In this document: positions 8,551 to 17,992 of the stretch, piece by piece
How positions within the stretch are numbered: position 1 is the stretch's first letter
Layout: each line of letters opens with the position of its first letter
DNA from: Halalkalibacter alkaliphilus
GTDB taxonomy: Bacteria > Bacillota > Bacilli > Bacillales > Bacillaceae_D
Direction: 5' to 3'
Length of the DNA stretch: 64,000 bases
NCBI RefSeq assembly: GCF_023555415.1
Contig: NZ_JAKRYL010000022.1
Location: 1 to 64,000 of the forward strand
Translations under genes and position numbers: made by a program
Notes under the pieces: model-generated
Told to the model about the DNA's origin: nothing
Database searches by the model: none
The model's input: the letters and a program-made list of their open reading frames with translations, nothing else

Positions 8551-9447
8551 ATGCAAAAGAAAATTTTATTAACAGCGGCAGTGACAGGTGCGGGAGATAC
8601 AACGAAAAAAAGTTCACATGTCCCTGTAACACCGAAAGAAATTGCTGAAGCTGCGATTGCATCAGCAAAGGCAGGAGCAACTGTTGCTCATGTTCATGCA
8701 AGAGATCCTGAAACAGAAGGAATTAGTCACAACGTTAATCACTACCGTGAAATTGTTGATCGAATTCGTGAGTCGGAGACAGATGTCATTATTAACATTA
8801 CGTCAGGTGGAGGCGGCGACTTCATCCCTAGCTTAGCAACACCAGCTGCTGGAGGAGATGGAACGGACATGCAAACGCCAGAAGAACGTCACAAGCCTGT
8901 TGGGGAATTGCTTCCCGAAATGTGCACACTTGACTGCGGAAGCGTGAACTTTGGTGACATGATTTATTTGAGTCCAACCGATTGGCTGCGTCAACAAGCA
9001 AAATTAGTTCAAGAAAGCGGTGTGAAGCCAGAGTTAGAATGCTTTGACACAGGACATATTCGTTTTGCTAAACAACTAATTGAAGAAGGCTTAGTAGATG
9101 GTGACCCGATGTTCCAATTTTGTCTAGGGATTCCTTGGGGAGCAGATGCAGATGTCGAGACGATGTTGTATATGAAGAGTCGTCTTCCTGAAAATGCCCA
9201 TTGGTCTGCATTTGGAATTGGCCGTATGCAAATGCCAATTATGCTTCAAACAGCGATGTTAGGTGGAAATGTACGAGTTGGATTAGAGGATAACTTGTAT
9301 CTTGATAAAGGTGTATTTGCCAGAAACGATCAATTGGTTGAAAAAGCAGTGAACCTCATTTCTAGTAATGGCATTGGCATCATGACACCACAAGAGGCAC
9401 GCAAACAGTACGGATTAAGAAACCCAAACGGAGGCGATAACAAATGA
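8551..9447 (+). CDS. cdhC: BKACE: 3-dehydrocarnitine cleavage enzyme
   Basis: A DUF849 / beta-keto-acid cleavage enzyme (BKACE), 298 residues. Family members use acetyl-CoA and Zn2+ to split a beta-keto acid into acetoacetate and a new CoA ester; with 3-dehydrocarnitine the product is glycine-betainyl-CoA. The TIM-barrel start TAAVTGAGDTT and the zinc motif HVHARDP are near the N-terminus; further motifs are IINITSGGGGDFIPS and the CGSVNFG strand. AGAGGAGGAG at 8536-8545 fixes the start at ATG 8551. The carnitine substrate is inferred from the neighbouring dehydrogenase and betaine importer. The stop overlaps cdhA (ATGA). Confidence 0.82.
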   Translation: MQKKILLTAAVTGAGDTTKKSSHVPVTPKEIAEAAIASAKAGATVAHVHARDPETEGISHNVNHYREIVDRIRESETDVIINITSGGGGDFIPSLATPAAGGDGTDMQTPEERHKPVGELLPEMCTLDCGSVNFGDMIYLSPTDWLRQQAKLVQESGVKPELECFDTGHIRFAKQLIEEGLVDGDPMFQFCLGIPWGADADVETMLYMKSRLPENAHWSAFGIGRMQMPIMLQTAMLGGNVRVGLEDNLYLDKGVFARNDQLVEKAVNLISSNGIGIMTPQEARKQYGLRNPNGGDNK

Positions 9448-10412
9448 CTAACATTCAACAAGAGTTCAAAAAACTAGCTGTCATCGGAACCGGAGTTATC
9501 GGAAATGGCTGGATTGCACGCTTTCTTGCACAAGGATACGATGTCGTGGCCTTTGATCCTGCTGAGGGAGCAGAGGCGAAAACGCGTAAGACCGTTTCAC
9601 ATGCTTGGTCGTCTTTAGAAAAATTGGGATTGGCACCTGGTGCGTCTAGGGAGCGCTTAACGTTTGTTCCTACGTTAGAAGAGGCAGTTAGTGATGCGGA
9701 TTTAATTCAAGAAAATGTTCCGGAACGTGAAGAACTAAAGAAAAACGTATTAGCTAGCATCGATCAATTCGCAAAGCCAGAGGCAATTATCGGATCAAGT
9801 ACATCAGGAATTATGCCTTCGGTGTTGCAGGAAGGGTTAACGCATCCAGAGCGATTCCTCGTTGCTCATCCATTTAATCCTGTATACATTTTACCGCTTG
9901 TTGAATTAGTCGGTGGTGAGGCAACAACACAAGCCGTTATAAAAAAAGCAGCTCAGTTCTATGAATTGATTCAAATGAAGCCATTGATCATTAACAAAGA
10001 AATCGAAGGTCACTTAGCTGACAGGCTCATGGAAGCACTTTGGCGTGAAGCGTTACACCTTGTCAATGACGGTGTCGCGACAACTGAGGAAGTCGATGCA
10101 GCCATTATTTATGGTGCAGGACTTCGTTGGGCACAAATGGGGCCGTTCTTAACGTTCCACTTAGCTGGAGGAGAAAAAGGGATGCGCCACATGCTAGAAC
10201 AATTTGGTCCTGCTTTGAAACTTCCATGGACGAAATTAGAAGCGCCTGAACTAACAGATGAGTTGAAAGAAAAAGTGATCCAAGGCTGCGAAAGCCATGC
10301 CGGGGATGTGTCAATCTCTGAACTAGAGCAGAAGCGAAATGAATTTTTAGTAGAATTGCTAGATCTTGTTGAAAAATATTGGCCGGAATCTAACAATCTC
10401 GTAAAAAAATAA
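9444..10412 (+). CDS. cdhA: L-carnitine dehydrogenase
   Basis: A 322-residue NAD-dependent 3-hydroxyacyl-CoA-dehydrogenase-fold protein. It should oxidise L-carnitine to 3-dehydrocarnitine. The Rossmann motif GTGVIGNGW is near residue 16 and the helical C-terminal dimer domain contains NKEIEGHLADRLMEALWREA and the conserved AGLRWAQMGPFLTFHLAGGE, which is typical of carnitine dehydrogenases rather than fatty-acid enzymes. Some carnitine dehydrogenases carry a C-terminal thioesterase domain; here that part is the separate next gene. It overlaps cdhC by four bases. Confidence 0.85.
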   Translation: MTNIQQEFKKLAVIGTGVIGNGWIARFLAQGYDVVAFDPAEGAEAKTRKTVSHAWSSLEKLGLAPGASRERLTFVPTLEEAVSDADLIQENVPEREELKKNVLASIDQFAKPEAIIGSSTSGIMPSVLQEGLTHPERFLVAHPFNPVYILPLVELVGGEATTQAVIKKAAQFYELIQMKPLIINKEIEGHLADRLMEALWREALHLVNDGVATTEEVDAAIIYGAGLRWAQMGPFLTFHLAGGEKGMRHMLEQFGPALKLPWTKLEAPELTDELKEKVIQGCESHAGDVSISELEQKRNEFLVELLDLVEKYWPESNNLVKK

Positions 10413-10430
10413 AAGACTGGAGGGAAAAGG

Positions 10431-10901
10431 ATGTTACCGTCATTTAGCTACAAAGACCATGTCCGCAAAGAGTGGGTTGACTATAACGGCCACATGAATG
10501 ATGCGGAGTATGCAAGAGTCTTTAGTTTATCTGTTGATTCTTTTATGGATTATATCGGCTTACATGAAGCAGCTCGCCAATCGCTAAACTACACGATTTT
10601 TACGTTAGAAACACATCTTTGTTATTTAAAAGAAGCACATGAGGGTGAAGAGCTAACGGTTGAGGTTCAGTTATTAGATGATGATGCGAAACGCCTGCAC
10701 GTGTTTTTCATGATGAAAAATCGTGACGGTGCAGAGATTGCGACTAGTGAGCAGATGTTAATGGGGATGGATACAACGGAGGGGAGACCAGCTCCTTTCC
10801 CTCCTGAAGTCTCATCAATCATTGAAAAAATACGAAGTGCACATGAACATTTACAATCCCCAAAACAAGTAGGTAGACAGATCGGAATAAAGAAGCGATA
10901 G
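10431..10901 (+). CDS. cdhB: Betainyl-CoA thioesterase (4HBT fold)
   Basis: A 156-residue hot-dog-fold thioesterase. VRKEWVDYNGHMNDAEYARVFS near residues 10-31 holds the 4HBT active-site signature (D-Y-N-G-H-M-N). In the carnitine pathway CdhB hydrolyses glycine-betainyl-CoA to glycine betaine and CoA, which would give the cell an osmoprotectant plus acetoacetate. A GGAGGGAAAAGG site precedes the ATG, and only 18 bases separate it from cdhA. In some organisms this domain is fused to carnitine dehydrogenase. Substrate is inferred from context. Confidence 0.78.
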   Translation: MLPSFSYKDHVRKEWVDYNGHMNDAEYARVFSLSVDSFMDYIGLHEAARQSLNYTIFTLETHLCYLKEAHEGEELTVEVQLLDDDAKRLHVFFMMKNRDGAEIATSEQMLMGMDTTEGRPAPFPPEVSSIIEKIRSAHEHLQSPKQVGRQIGIKKR

Positions 10902-10923
10902 GCTATTACAGAGGAGAATGTTT

Positions 10924-12126
10924 ATGAATAAGATTGAAGTAAATCATTTGACCAAGATCTTTGGTTCCCACCCAAAGCAAGGCTTAAAAAGCTTGAAAAG
11001 CGGAGAACAGAAGGCAGATATCCTTAAAAAAACGGGGATGACCGTTGGGGTCAATCAAGCCTCGTTCTCTGTGAAAGCGGGAGAAATATTCGTCATTATG
11101 GGTCTTTCAGGAAGTGGGAAGTCAACATTAATTCGTTTAGTAAATCGTCTCATTGAACCAACGGATGGGGAGATTCTCATCGATGGTGAAGACATTACCA
11201 AGATGGATAAAAAGACTCTTATAGAAACAAGACGTCAAAAATTAGCGATGGTATTTCAGCAATTTGGATTGTTACCCCATCGGACAGTATTAACGAATGT
11301 TGCCTATGGGTTAGAAATTCAAGGGGTAGACAAAGCCGAACGTGAAGAGAAGGCTTTAAAGTCAATTGAGGATGTTGGACTAAAAGGGTATGAAGAAAGC
11401 TTACCAAGCCAATTAAGTGGTGGAATGCAGCAACGTGTAGGACTTGCTCGCGCATTAGCAAATGACTCAGATATATTGCTAATGGACGAAGCATTCAGTG
11501 CTCTTGATCCTTTAATTCGTAAGGAAATGCAAGATGAGCTCCTTCATCTTCAAAATAAGCTCGGCAAAACCATCCTCTTTATTACCCATGATCTAGACGA
11601 AGCGTTAAAGCTTGGCGATCGAATTGCCATTATGAAGGACGGACAGATCGTTCAAGTGGGGACAGCTGAGGAGATTTTAGAAAATCCAGCTAATGAATAT
11701 GTCTCAAATTTCGTGAAAGATGTCGACCGCTCGAAAGTCCTGGAAGCATCACATGTGATGAAAAAACCAGAAGTGTTAACGACGTACAAAGACGGCCCAA
11801 GAGTCGCTGTTAGGAAAATGGAAGAAGCCGGTGCGTCGAGTATTTTTGTTGTCGATAAACAGAAGAATTTCCAAGGCTTGTTGACAATTGATGATGCGAT
11901 CAAAGCATACAAAGAGAATATTCCAATGGAGGACGTATTAATAAATTCTGCGGTACATTGTGCTGATCCTACGACACCTTTAAATGACCTGATTGGAATT
12001 GCGGCAGAAACGAAATATCCAATCGTTGTCGTTGAAGATGGAAAACTACTAGGAATCATTTCGCGTGTATCGATTCTCTCAGGTTTAGTTCTTGGAAAAG
12101 AAAAAGATGAGGTGGTATCAGCATGA
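10924..12126 (+). CDS. Betaine/carnitine ABC importer ATPase with CBS domains
   Basis: A 400-residue ATPase of the glycine betaine/proline importer family (OpuAA, GbuA, ProV). Walker A is GLSGSGKST (near residue 60), the signature LSGGMQQRVGLARAL near 170 and Walker B ILLMDEAFSALD follow. The last 110 residues form two CBS repeats (ASSIFVVDKQKNFQGLLTI and YPIVVVEDGKLLGII), which in OpuA-type systems sense ionic strength. GAGGAG at 10911-10916 favours ATG 10924 over 10918. It is coupled to the permease by an ATGA overlap. The operon context suggests carnitine and/or betaine as cargo. Confidence 0.9.
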   Translation: MNKIEVNHLTKIFGSHPKQGLKSLKSGEQKADILKKTGMTVGVNQASFSVKAGEIFVIMGLSGSGKSTLIRLVNRLIEPTDGEILIDGEDITKMDKKTLIETRRQKLAMVFQQFGLLPHRTVLTNVAYGLEIQGVDKAEREEKALKSIEDVGLKGYEESLPSQLSGGMQQRVGLARALANDSDILLMDEAFSALDPLIRKEMQDELLHLQNKLGKTILFITHDLDEALKLGDRIAIMKDGQIVQVGTAEEILENPANEYVSNFVKDVDRSKVLEASHVMKKPEVLTTYKDGPRVAVRKMEEAGASSIFVVDKQKNFQGLLTIDDAIKAYKENIPMEDVLINSAVHCADPTTPLNDLIGIAAETKYPIVVVEDGKLLGIISRVSILSGLVLGKEKDEVVSA

Positions 12127-12953
12127 ATTACTTCTACTTCCCGTTAGAGGAATGGACCAATCGTTTTGTCGATGGTTGGCTGCTTCCTGTTATGAGTGGG
12201 TTCTTTAATAGCATAAGTACGGTGCTTCGTGCATTTGTCGATGCCGTAACAAATCTATTAATTACAGTCCCGCCAGAGCTTATTATGATTATTTTAGTTT
12301 TGTTATCTTGGAAAATAGCTGGTAAAGGAATTGCATTATTCGCATTAGTAGGCTGTTTGTATTTAGGGTCTGTTGATTTGTGGGAAGCTGCAATGCAAAC
12401 GGTATCGATTGTCCTCGTATCAACTACTTTATCTGTATTGGTTGGAGTACCGCTTGGAATTTTAAGTGCAACAAATAAGGTAATGGAACAAATCACAAGA
12501 CCAATCTTAGATTTTATGCAAACATTGCCTAGCTTTGTTTATTTAATCCCTGCGATTCTTTTATTCGGACTAGGTGGAGTGCCGGCAGTCATTGCAACGT
12601 TTGTTTTTGCTACGCCACCAGCTGTTCGAATGACGAATTTAGGAATTAGACAAGTACCGAGTGATGTCGTAGAGGCTTCAAAAGCGTTTGGTTCAACATC
12701 GCGACAGCTGCTATTTAAAGTACAACTACCACTAGCCCTGCCGACAATTATGGCTGGGGTGAATCAAACAATGATGCTCGCTCTCTCGATGGCTGTTATC
12801 GCCTCAATGATTGGAGCTCCAGGACTTGGTTCAACCGTGTTATCAGGGATCTCAACAGTTAATGTAGGTCTAGGTTTAACAGGTGGCTTAGGAATTGTTG
12901 TGCTAGCGATTATTTTAGACCGTATTACACAAGGATTAGCGAAAAAAGCATAA
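12123..12953 (+). CDS. Betaine/carnitine ABC importer permease
   Basis: A 276-residue ProW/OpuAB-type permease with about seven membrane helices. The amphipathic N-terminal segment (YFPLEEWTNRFVDGW) is typical of ProW proteins. The EAA-like coupling loop is VVEASKAFGSTSRQLLFKVQLP (about residues 180-201, cut here to its core), followed by LPTIMAGVNQTMMLALSM. It pairs with the CBS-ATPase upstream and the binding protein 19 bases downstream. Unlike OpuABC-type fusions, the binding domain is a separate lipoprotein. Confidence 0.9.
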   Translation: MNYFYFPLEEWTNRFVDGWLLPVMSGFFNSISTVLRAFVDAVTNLLITVPPELIMIILVLLSWKIAGKGIALFALVGCLYLGSVDLWEAAMQTVSIVLVSTTLSVLVGVPLGILSATNKVMEQITRPILDFMQTLPSFVYLIPAILLFGLGGVPAVIATFVFATPPAVRMTNLGIRQVPSDVVEASKAFGSTSRQLLFKVQLPLALPTIMAGVNQTMMLALSMAVIASMIGAPGLGSTVLSGISTVNVGLGLTGGLGIVVLAIILDRITQGLAKKA

Positions 12954-12972
12954 GAAAAAGGAGAGAAAATCT

Positions 12973-13848
12973 ATGAAAAAGTTTTTACTAGGTTCAATGA
13001 TGGCCGTATTTCTAGCAACAGCTGTTGGCTGTGCATCAGGCGAAACGAGCGGAGAAACAACCGAAGAAAATAGCAATGGGGAAACGATAACGTTTGGGGT
13101 AACACCTTGGACAAGTACAGTTCCTCCAACTCAAATTGCTAGTCTAATTTTACAAGATATGGGCTATGAAGTTGTGGAGACAAATGCCGATGTAGGAAAT
13201 GTATTCATGGGGTTGTCTCGTGGTGACCTTGATGTCTTTATGGATGCATGGTTCCCAATGCACCAAGTTCATATGGAGAGATTCGAGGACACTGTTGTTG
13301 ATACAGCTGTAAGTTATCCAGAAGCAGAAACAGGCTGGGTAGTACCAAATTACATGGAAGATATCAACTCTGTAGAAGACATCGTTGGCAATGAAGATTT
13401 ATTCAATAACGAAATGTATGGAATTGAAGAAGGAACAAGTGCACAAGAGGAAACAAACGAAATGATTGAAGCATTAGGGTTGGATATTACACAAGTCAAT
13501 TCATCTGAAGGTGGAATGTTAGCGCAAGCTCAACGCCAAATGCAGCAGGAAGAGCCAGTCATTTTCTTTGGCTGGAGACCGCACACGATGTTTAACAAAT
13601 ACGATATTAAAGTAATCGGTAACGACGCTGGTTTCTTTGAAACATCATCTGTTCATGTTGTAACAAATCATGAGCTGCAAGAAAAAGCTCCAGATGCCTT
13701 CGAATTTCTAAGCAACTGGAACATTTCCATTGATGATGTTGAAGAAATGATCGTACAAATTGAAGACGAAGGTCAAGATCCAGAAGAAGCAGCAAGAGAG
13801 TGGATTGACAACAACCAAGATAAAGTTAACGAAATGCTAGGTAACTAG
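12973..13848 (+). CDS. Betaine/carnitine-binding lipoprotein
   Basis: A 291-residue ProX/OpuAC-type substrate-binding protein. The signal peptide ends in the lipobox TAVGC (Cys20), so Lgt should anchor it on the outer membrane face. The mature protein has the family motifs FGVTPWTSTVPPTQ and DVFMDAWFPMH; Trp residues in such motifs build the aromatic cage that holds trimethylammonium groups. It is strongly acidic, in keeping with an extracellular protein of a salt- or alkali-adapted cell. A clear terminator at 13859-13888 ends the operon. Confidence 0.9.
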   Translation: MKKFLLGSMMAVFLATAVGCASGETSGETTEENSNGETITFGVTPWTSTVPPTQIASLILQDMGYEVVETNADVGNVFMGLSRGDLDVFMDAWFPMHQVHMERFEDTVVDTAVSYPEAETGWVVPNYMEDINSVEDIVGNEDLFNNEMYGIEEGTSAQEETNEMIEALGLDITQVNSSEGGMLAQAQRQMQQEEPVIFFGWRPHTMFNKYDIKVIGNDAGFFETSSVHVVTNHELQEKAPDAFEFLSNWNISIDDVEEMIVQIEDEGQDPEEAAREWIDNNQDKVNEMLGN

Positions 13849-13858
13849 TAAGGGGAGG

Positions 13859-13888
13859 CCTGAGTCGGTGAGACTCGGGTCTTTTTTT
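13859..13888 (+). terminator. Terminator of the carnitine operon
   Basis: CCTGAGTC (13859-13866), loop GGTGA, GACTCGGG (13872-13879), then a T7 run. Confidence 0.88.
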
Positions 13889-13902
13889 AAGCTGTTTTCG
13901 CA

Positions 13903-14041
13903 TACTTTGTTGTTTTTATGGAGGAAGTGTTCACCACATGTTCGTTCCACCTGAGCTCCAGTCACTCGCACCCGCGGGGGTGGATGCAGTGAAATGGAAC
14001 GAACACGTCACTTCAACCTAACCGATAAAAACAACAAAGTA
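13903..14041. repeat. 139-bp nested palindrome
   Basis: The ends TACTTTGTTGTTTTTAT (13903-13919) and its exact inverse (14025-14041) form 17-bp terminal inverted repeats. Inside, TGTTCGTTCCA (13939-13949) and its inverse (13995-14005) form a second perfect arm, and the centre is C/G-rich (CACCCGCGGGGGTG at 13970-13983). There is no ORF, so it could be a MITE-like element or a large cruciform. The remaining leader up to hisZ (14042-14319) shows no T-box or other RNA switch that I recognise. Confidence 0.75.
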
Positions 14042-14319
14042 AACAAAAATAGCTATTGAAAAATCAATGTATTTTCACCTCCTTACTATTAATTGTGAGA
14101 TAATTCTATCAAAATGGTTGACGTTGTTCGGACCTCCATGTAAACTAACTATATACTTTATCTTATTAGCACATTAGCGAACTAAAGCAAAATAGACATT
14201 TTCTTGAAACAAAAACAGGTATTTTGACAAAAATCGCGAATGATAGGAAAGATAGAAAAAAAGATGTCGGAGAGCTGCACGAAAAAGCAGACAACGGAGA
14301 AGAACGAGGAGTGAAATCA

Positions 14320-15492
14320 ATGTCTAAGCCACTTATGTTTGAGAAACCACTTGGAATGCGCGATACATTGCCAGAGATGTATGAGATGAAAAAGCAGGTA
14401 CGTCAGCAATTGGAAACGGAAATGTCTGGATGGGGCTATCAAATGATTGAAACCCCGACGTTAGAATATTATGAAACGGTTGGTCTTGCGTCAGCGATTT
14501 TAGATCAACAGTTGTTTAAATTATTAGATCAACAAGGAAATACATTGGTTCTTCGCCCTGATATGACAGCACCTATTGCGAGATTGGTTGCTTCTAGTAT
14601 GAAGGGAGAAGCGTATCCACTTAGGCTCTCCTATCAATCAACGGTTTTCAGAGCTCAGCAGCATGAGGCTGGAAAACCAGCAGAATTTGAGCAGCTTGGT
14701 GTGGAATTAATAGGAGACGGGACGGTTAGTGCCGATGGTGAAGTGATTGCGCTTATGGCATCAGCGTTAAAACGTGCAGGCTTGTCACACTTTAAAATTG
14801 CAATTGGCCATGTTGGCTATGTGAACGCGCTCTTAGAAGATATTGTTGGAGAGCGTGCAGATGAGCTGCGTCGTTTTTTATATGAAAAAAATTATGTTGG
14901 GTTCCGTGAACATGTGAAAAGCTTGCCGATCTCTTCCATTGATAAAGGGAGACTTCTTGGTCTTTTAAAGCTACGCGGCGGCAAAGGAACAGTGGAAGAA
15001 GCAGCGAAGCTTGTTTCTAACGAAGAAGGGTCAAAAGCGCTTGCTGAACTAACAGAGTTATGGCAAGTATTAGAGAGCTACGGCATTGAACAATATGTAA
15101 AATTAGATCTGAATTTAGTCCTTCATATGAGTTATTACACAGGAGCGGTATTTGAAGGCTATGGAAGCAATTTAGGTGTACCGCTTTGCAGTGGCGGACG
15201 TTATGATGAGCTACTTGGCAAATTTGAGCGTCCTGGTCAGGCAACAGGATTTGGCGTTCGTCTAGATTTACTTGTTGAAGCACTAGGCGAAATGAACACA
15301 AAGAAGAAAAAAACATGCATCGTCTTTAGCAAAGAAAGACGTGCCGAAGCATTCCAAGAAGCGGCAAGTCTAAGAGGAAAAGGCGAGTCCGTCGTTGTTC
15401 AAGACATTGCCGGGGTAGAAGATGTCGACGGAATGTCAGAACAATTTACTGACGTACACTACTTCATTGGTGCAAAGAAAGGAGACGCATAA
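14320..15492 (+). CDS. hisZ: ATP phosphoribosyltransferase regulatory subunit HisZ
   Basis: A 390-residue histidyl-tRNA-synthetase paralogue that partners the short HisG to make active, feedback-regulated ATP phosphoribosyltransferase, the first step of histidine synthesis. It has class-II aminoacyl-tRNA-synthetase core motifs ([45 protein letters not shown]) but is not expected to charge tRNA. GAGGAGTG at 14306-14313 places the start at ATG 14320; the upstream in-frame extension starts inside a TTGACA box and is probably promoter. It is the first gene of an eight-gene histidine operon. Confidence 0.93.
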   Translation: MSKPLMFEKPLGMRDTLPEMYEMKKQVRQQLETEMSGWGYQMIETPTLEYYETVGLASAILDQQLFKLLDQQGNTLVLRPDMTAPIARLVASSMKGEAYPLRLSYQSTVFRAQQHEAGKPAEFEQLGVELIGDGTVSADGEVIALMASALKRAGLSHFKIAIGHVGYVNALLEDIVGERADELRRFLYEKNYVGFREHVKSLPISSIDKGRLLGLLKLRGGKGTVEEAAKLVSNEEGSKALAELTELWQVLESYGIEQYVKLDLNLVLHMSYYTGAVFEGYGSNLGVPLCSGGRYDELLGKFERPGQATGFGVRLDLLVEALGEMNTKKKKTCIVFSKERRAEAFQEAASLRGKGESVVVQDIAGVEDVDGMSEQFTDVHYFIGAKKGDA

Positions 15493-15493
15493 G

Positions 15494-16132
15494 ATGGCAG
15501 AATGGTTAACGGTCGCGATGCCGAAGGGGAGAATTTTTGAAGAAGCATTAGAATTGTTGCGAAAAGCAGGTTACAACTTACCGGCAGAGTTTGATGATTC
15601 TCGGAAGTTAATTATCGATGTGCCTGAGGAAAACATGCGTTTTATCCTAGCGAAACCAATGGATGTCCCTACATATGTTGAGCACGGTGTTGCCGATGTT
15701 GGAGTAGCTGGAAAAGATACGATGATTGAAGAAGAGCGCGTTGTCTACGAAGTGCTCGACCTGCAAATTAGTGAGTGTTACTTGGCAGTTGCCGGCCTTC
15801 CGAATTATGAAAAGAGAGACATCAATCCAAAGGTCGCTTCGAAATATCCGAACTTAGCAACACAATATTTTAAAGAGCAAGGTGAGCAAGTTGAGATCAT
15901 TAAATTGAATGGTTCAATTGAATTGGCACCATTAATTGGGCTCGCCGATCGTATCGTTGATATCGTATCAACTGGGAGAACATTAAAGGAAAATGGCTTA
16001 GTAGAGCTTGAAACAATTGTGCCGATTACATCGCGTTTGATTGTGAATCCAGTTAGTTACCGTATGAAGGATGAGCGTATTGATGAAATGGTCGAACGTC
16101 TTTCTCGAGTGATCGAGGGGGAAGAAGCATGA
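15494..16132 (+). CDS. hisG: ATP phosphoribosyltransferase catalytic subunit (short form)
   Basis: A 213-residue short-form HisG that joins ATP and PRPP to form phosphoribosyl-ATP. It lacks the C-terminal ACT-like regulatory domain of long HisG and so depends on HisZ, which is the gene just upstream. Visible motifs are [12 protein letters not shown] at the N-terminus, [12 protein letters not shown], and the PRPP loop [29 protein letters not shown] sits nine bases before ATG 15494, so the longer upstream frame inside hisZ is not used. It overlaps hisD by four bases. Confidence 0.95.
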   Translation: MAEWLTVAMPKGRIFEEALELLRKAGYNLPAEFDDSRKLIIDVPEENMRFILAKPMDVPTYVEHGVADVGVAGKDTMIEEERVVYEVLDLQISECYLAVAGLPNYEKRDINPKVASKYPNLATQYFKEQGEQVEIIKLNGSIELAPLIGLADRIVDIVSTGRTLKENGLVELETIVPITSRLIVNPVSYRMKDERIDEMVERLSRVIEGEEA

Positions 16133-17400
16133 AGATCGTCAAAGTTGGAGCAGAGGTAAGCATCAAGCGCGATATTGACACAGGAACAGAGCAGCAACGA
16201 GAAGCGGTCGAAGCGATTATTGCTCAAGTAAAAGAACAAGGCGATCAAGCTCTATTTGAATTAACGAAAAAATTTGATGGAGCAGAGCTTACAAGTCTTC
16301 GAGTAACGGAGGAAGAACTCGAAGGAGCGTATGCAGAGATTGATGACGAATTGATTTCAGCGTTGCGTGAGGCGATCGTGAACATTAAAGATTTCCACGA
16401 GCGTCAGAAGCGTCAATCGTGGATGACCACAAAAGAAGATGGAACAATTCTTGGACAGAAAGTCACTCCATTAGATTCGGTTGGTGTCTATGTGCCAGGA
16501 GGCAAAGCAGCTTATCCATCATCGATTATGATGAATGTCATTCCAGCGCAAGTCGCTGGTGTCGAGCGCATTGTCATGGTGTCACCAGCAGGGGCAGATG
16601 GATTGCTTCCGGCTAGTGTCCTTGTAACAGCGAAGGAACTTGGTGTGAAGGAGATATACAAAGTTGGCGGAGCTCAAGCCGTTGCTGCTTTGGCATATGG
16701 AACAGAGTCTATTCAATCGGTTGATAAAATAACTGGTCCGGGCAACATCTATGTAGCGTTAGCGAAGCGCGCTGTATTTGGAACGGTTGATATTGATATG
16801 ATCGCAGGACCAAGTGAAATTGTTGTTCTTGCTGATAAAAAGGCGAATCCTCGTTACATTGCAGCTGATCTTTTGTCTCAAGCAGAGCATGATGAGCAAG
16901 CGTCAGCCGTGTTAGTAACAACATCTCAGGAGCTTGCAGAAGATGTCGCAAAAGAAGTAGAAGAGCAGCTTACGACTTTGCCAAAACGCGATATTGCTGG
17001 AGCATCGATTCGTGATTATGGCGTCATTTATGTCGCGCAAGACTTGGTTGAAGCAATCGATGTCGTAAATCAACTTGCGCCTGAGCATTTGGAAATCCTA
17101 ACAGAAGAACCGATGAACTTAATCGGGAAAATTCGTCATGCAGGAGCAATTTTTGTCGGACCTTACAGCTCGGAGCCGGTTGGGGATTATTTTGCAGGAC
17201 CAAACCACGTTCTGCCGACAAATGGCACTGCTCGTTTTTCGAGCCCGCTCAATGTCGATGATTTCACAAAAAAATCAAGCATTATTTCATATAGCAAACA
17301 AGCCATCGAAGAACATGGCCGCAAAATTTCAGCTCTTGCCCGTTTAGAAGGGTTGGAAGCACACGCACGAGCAATTGATATTAGGTTGGAGGAAAAGTAG
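16129..17400 (+). CDS. hisD: Histidinol dehydrogenase
   Basis: A 423-residue Zn2+-dependent enzyme that oxidises L-histidinol to L-histidine in two NAD-linked steps, the last two reactions of the pathway. Signatures: [53 protein letters not shown] and [14 protein letters not shown], which together hold the zinc ligands and catalytic Glu/His. Its start overlaps the hisG stop, and hisB follows with no spacing, so the genes are translated in series. Confidence 0.96.
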   Translation: MKIVKVGAEVSIKRDIDTGTEQQREAVEAIIAQVKEQGDQALFELTKKFDGAELTSLRVTEEELEGAYAEIDDELISALREAIVNIKDFHERQKRQSWMTTKEDGTILGQKVTPLDSVGVYVPGGKAAYPSSIMMNVIPAQVAGVERIVMVSPAGADGLLPASVLVTAKELGVKEIYKVGGAQAVAALAYGTESIQSVDKITGPGNIYVALAKRAVFGTVDIDMIAGPSEIVVLADKKANPRYIAADLLSQAEHDEQASAVLVTTSQELAEDVAKEVEEQLTTLPKRDIAGASIRDYGVIYVAQDLVEAIDVVNQLAPEHLEILTEEPMNLIGKIRHAGAIFVGPYSSEPVGDYFAGPNHVLPTNGTARFSSPLNVDDFTKKSSIISYSKQAIEEHGRKISALARLEGLEAHARAIDIRLEEK

Positions 17401-17991
17401 ATGACAGAACGTCGCGCACAAATCGAACGTAATACAGGTGAAACGCAAATTAAGTTGGACTTTACTGTGGATGGAGAAGGAAGATCAGAATTAGAAACAG
17501 GCGTACCTTTTTTAACGCACATGCTTGATCTGTTCACAAAGCACGGTCATTTCAATTTAACCGTTGATGCAAACGGAGATACGGAAGTTGATGATCATCA
17601 TACGACGGAGGATATCGGCATTTGCTTAGGACATGTGTTAAAAGAAGCACTAGGAGATAAAAAAGGAATCCGCCGCTATGGAAATGCATTTGTACCAATG
17701 GATGAGACGTTAGCACAAGTCGTTGTTGACTTAAGTAACCGTCCGCATCTTGAGTTCCGCGCTGAGTTCCCAAGTCAAAAAGTAGGGACATTTGATGTTG
17801 AGCTCGTGCACGAATTTATGTGGAAGCTCGCTCTTGAAGCACGAATGAACTTACACATTATCGTCCACTATGGTCACAATACACACCATATGATTGAAGC
17901 GGTGTTTAAAGCATTAGCACGTGCCTTGGATGAAGCAACGAGTATCGATGAGCGGGTAAAAGGCGTCCCGTCAACGAAGGGAATGTTATAA
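17401..17991 (+). CDS. hisB: Imidazoleglycerol-phosphate dehydratase
   Basis: A 196-residue Mn2+-dependent dehydratase that converts imidazoleglycerol phosphate to imidazoleacetol phosphate. It is the monofunctional form, without the histidinol-phosphatase domain of enteric HisB. The duplicated His-rich metal motifs are [14 protein letters not shown] (about residues 62-75) and [20 protein letters not shown] (about 158-177). The ATG directly follows the hisD TAG, with AGGAAAAG as ribosome site inside hisD. Confidence 0.96.
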   Translation: MTERRAQIERNTGETQIKLDFTVDGEGRSELETGVPFLTHMLDLFTKHGHFNLTVDANGDTEVDDHHTTEDIGICLGHVLKEALGDKKGIRRYGNAFVPMDETLAQVVVDLSNRPHLEFRAEFPSQKVGTFDVELVHEFMWKLALEARMNLHIIVHYGHNTHHMIEAVFKALARALDEATSIDERVKGVPSTKGML

Positions 17992-17992
17992 G

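Noticed and set aside
14042-14319. T-box leader ahead of hisZ
   Set aside because: No AGGGTGGNACCGCG T-box sequence or specifier structure was seen.
16129-16132. Possible frameshifts at ATGA overlaps in the his operon
   Set aside because: These are normal translational-coupling overlaps; each gene is full length.
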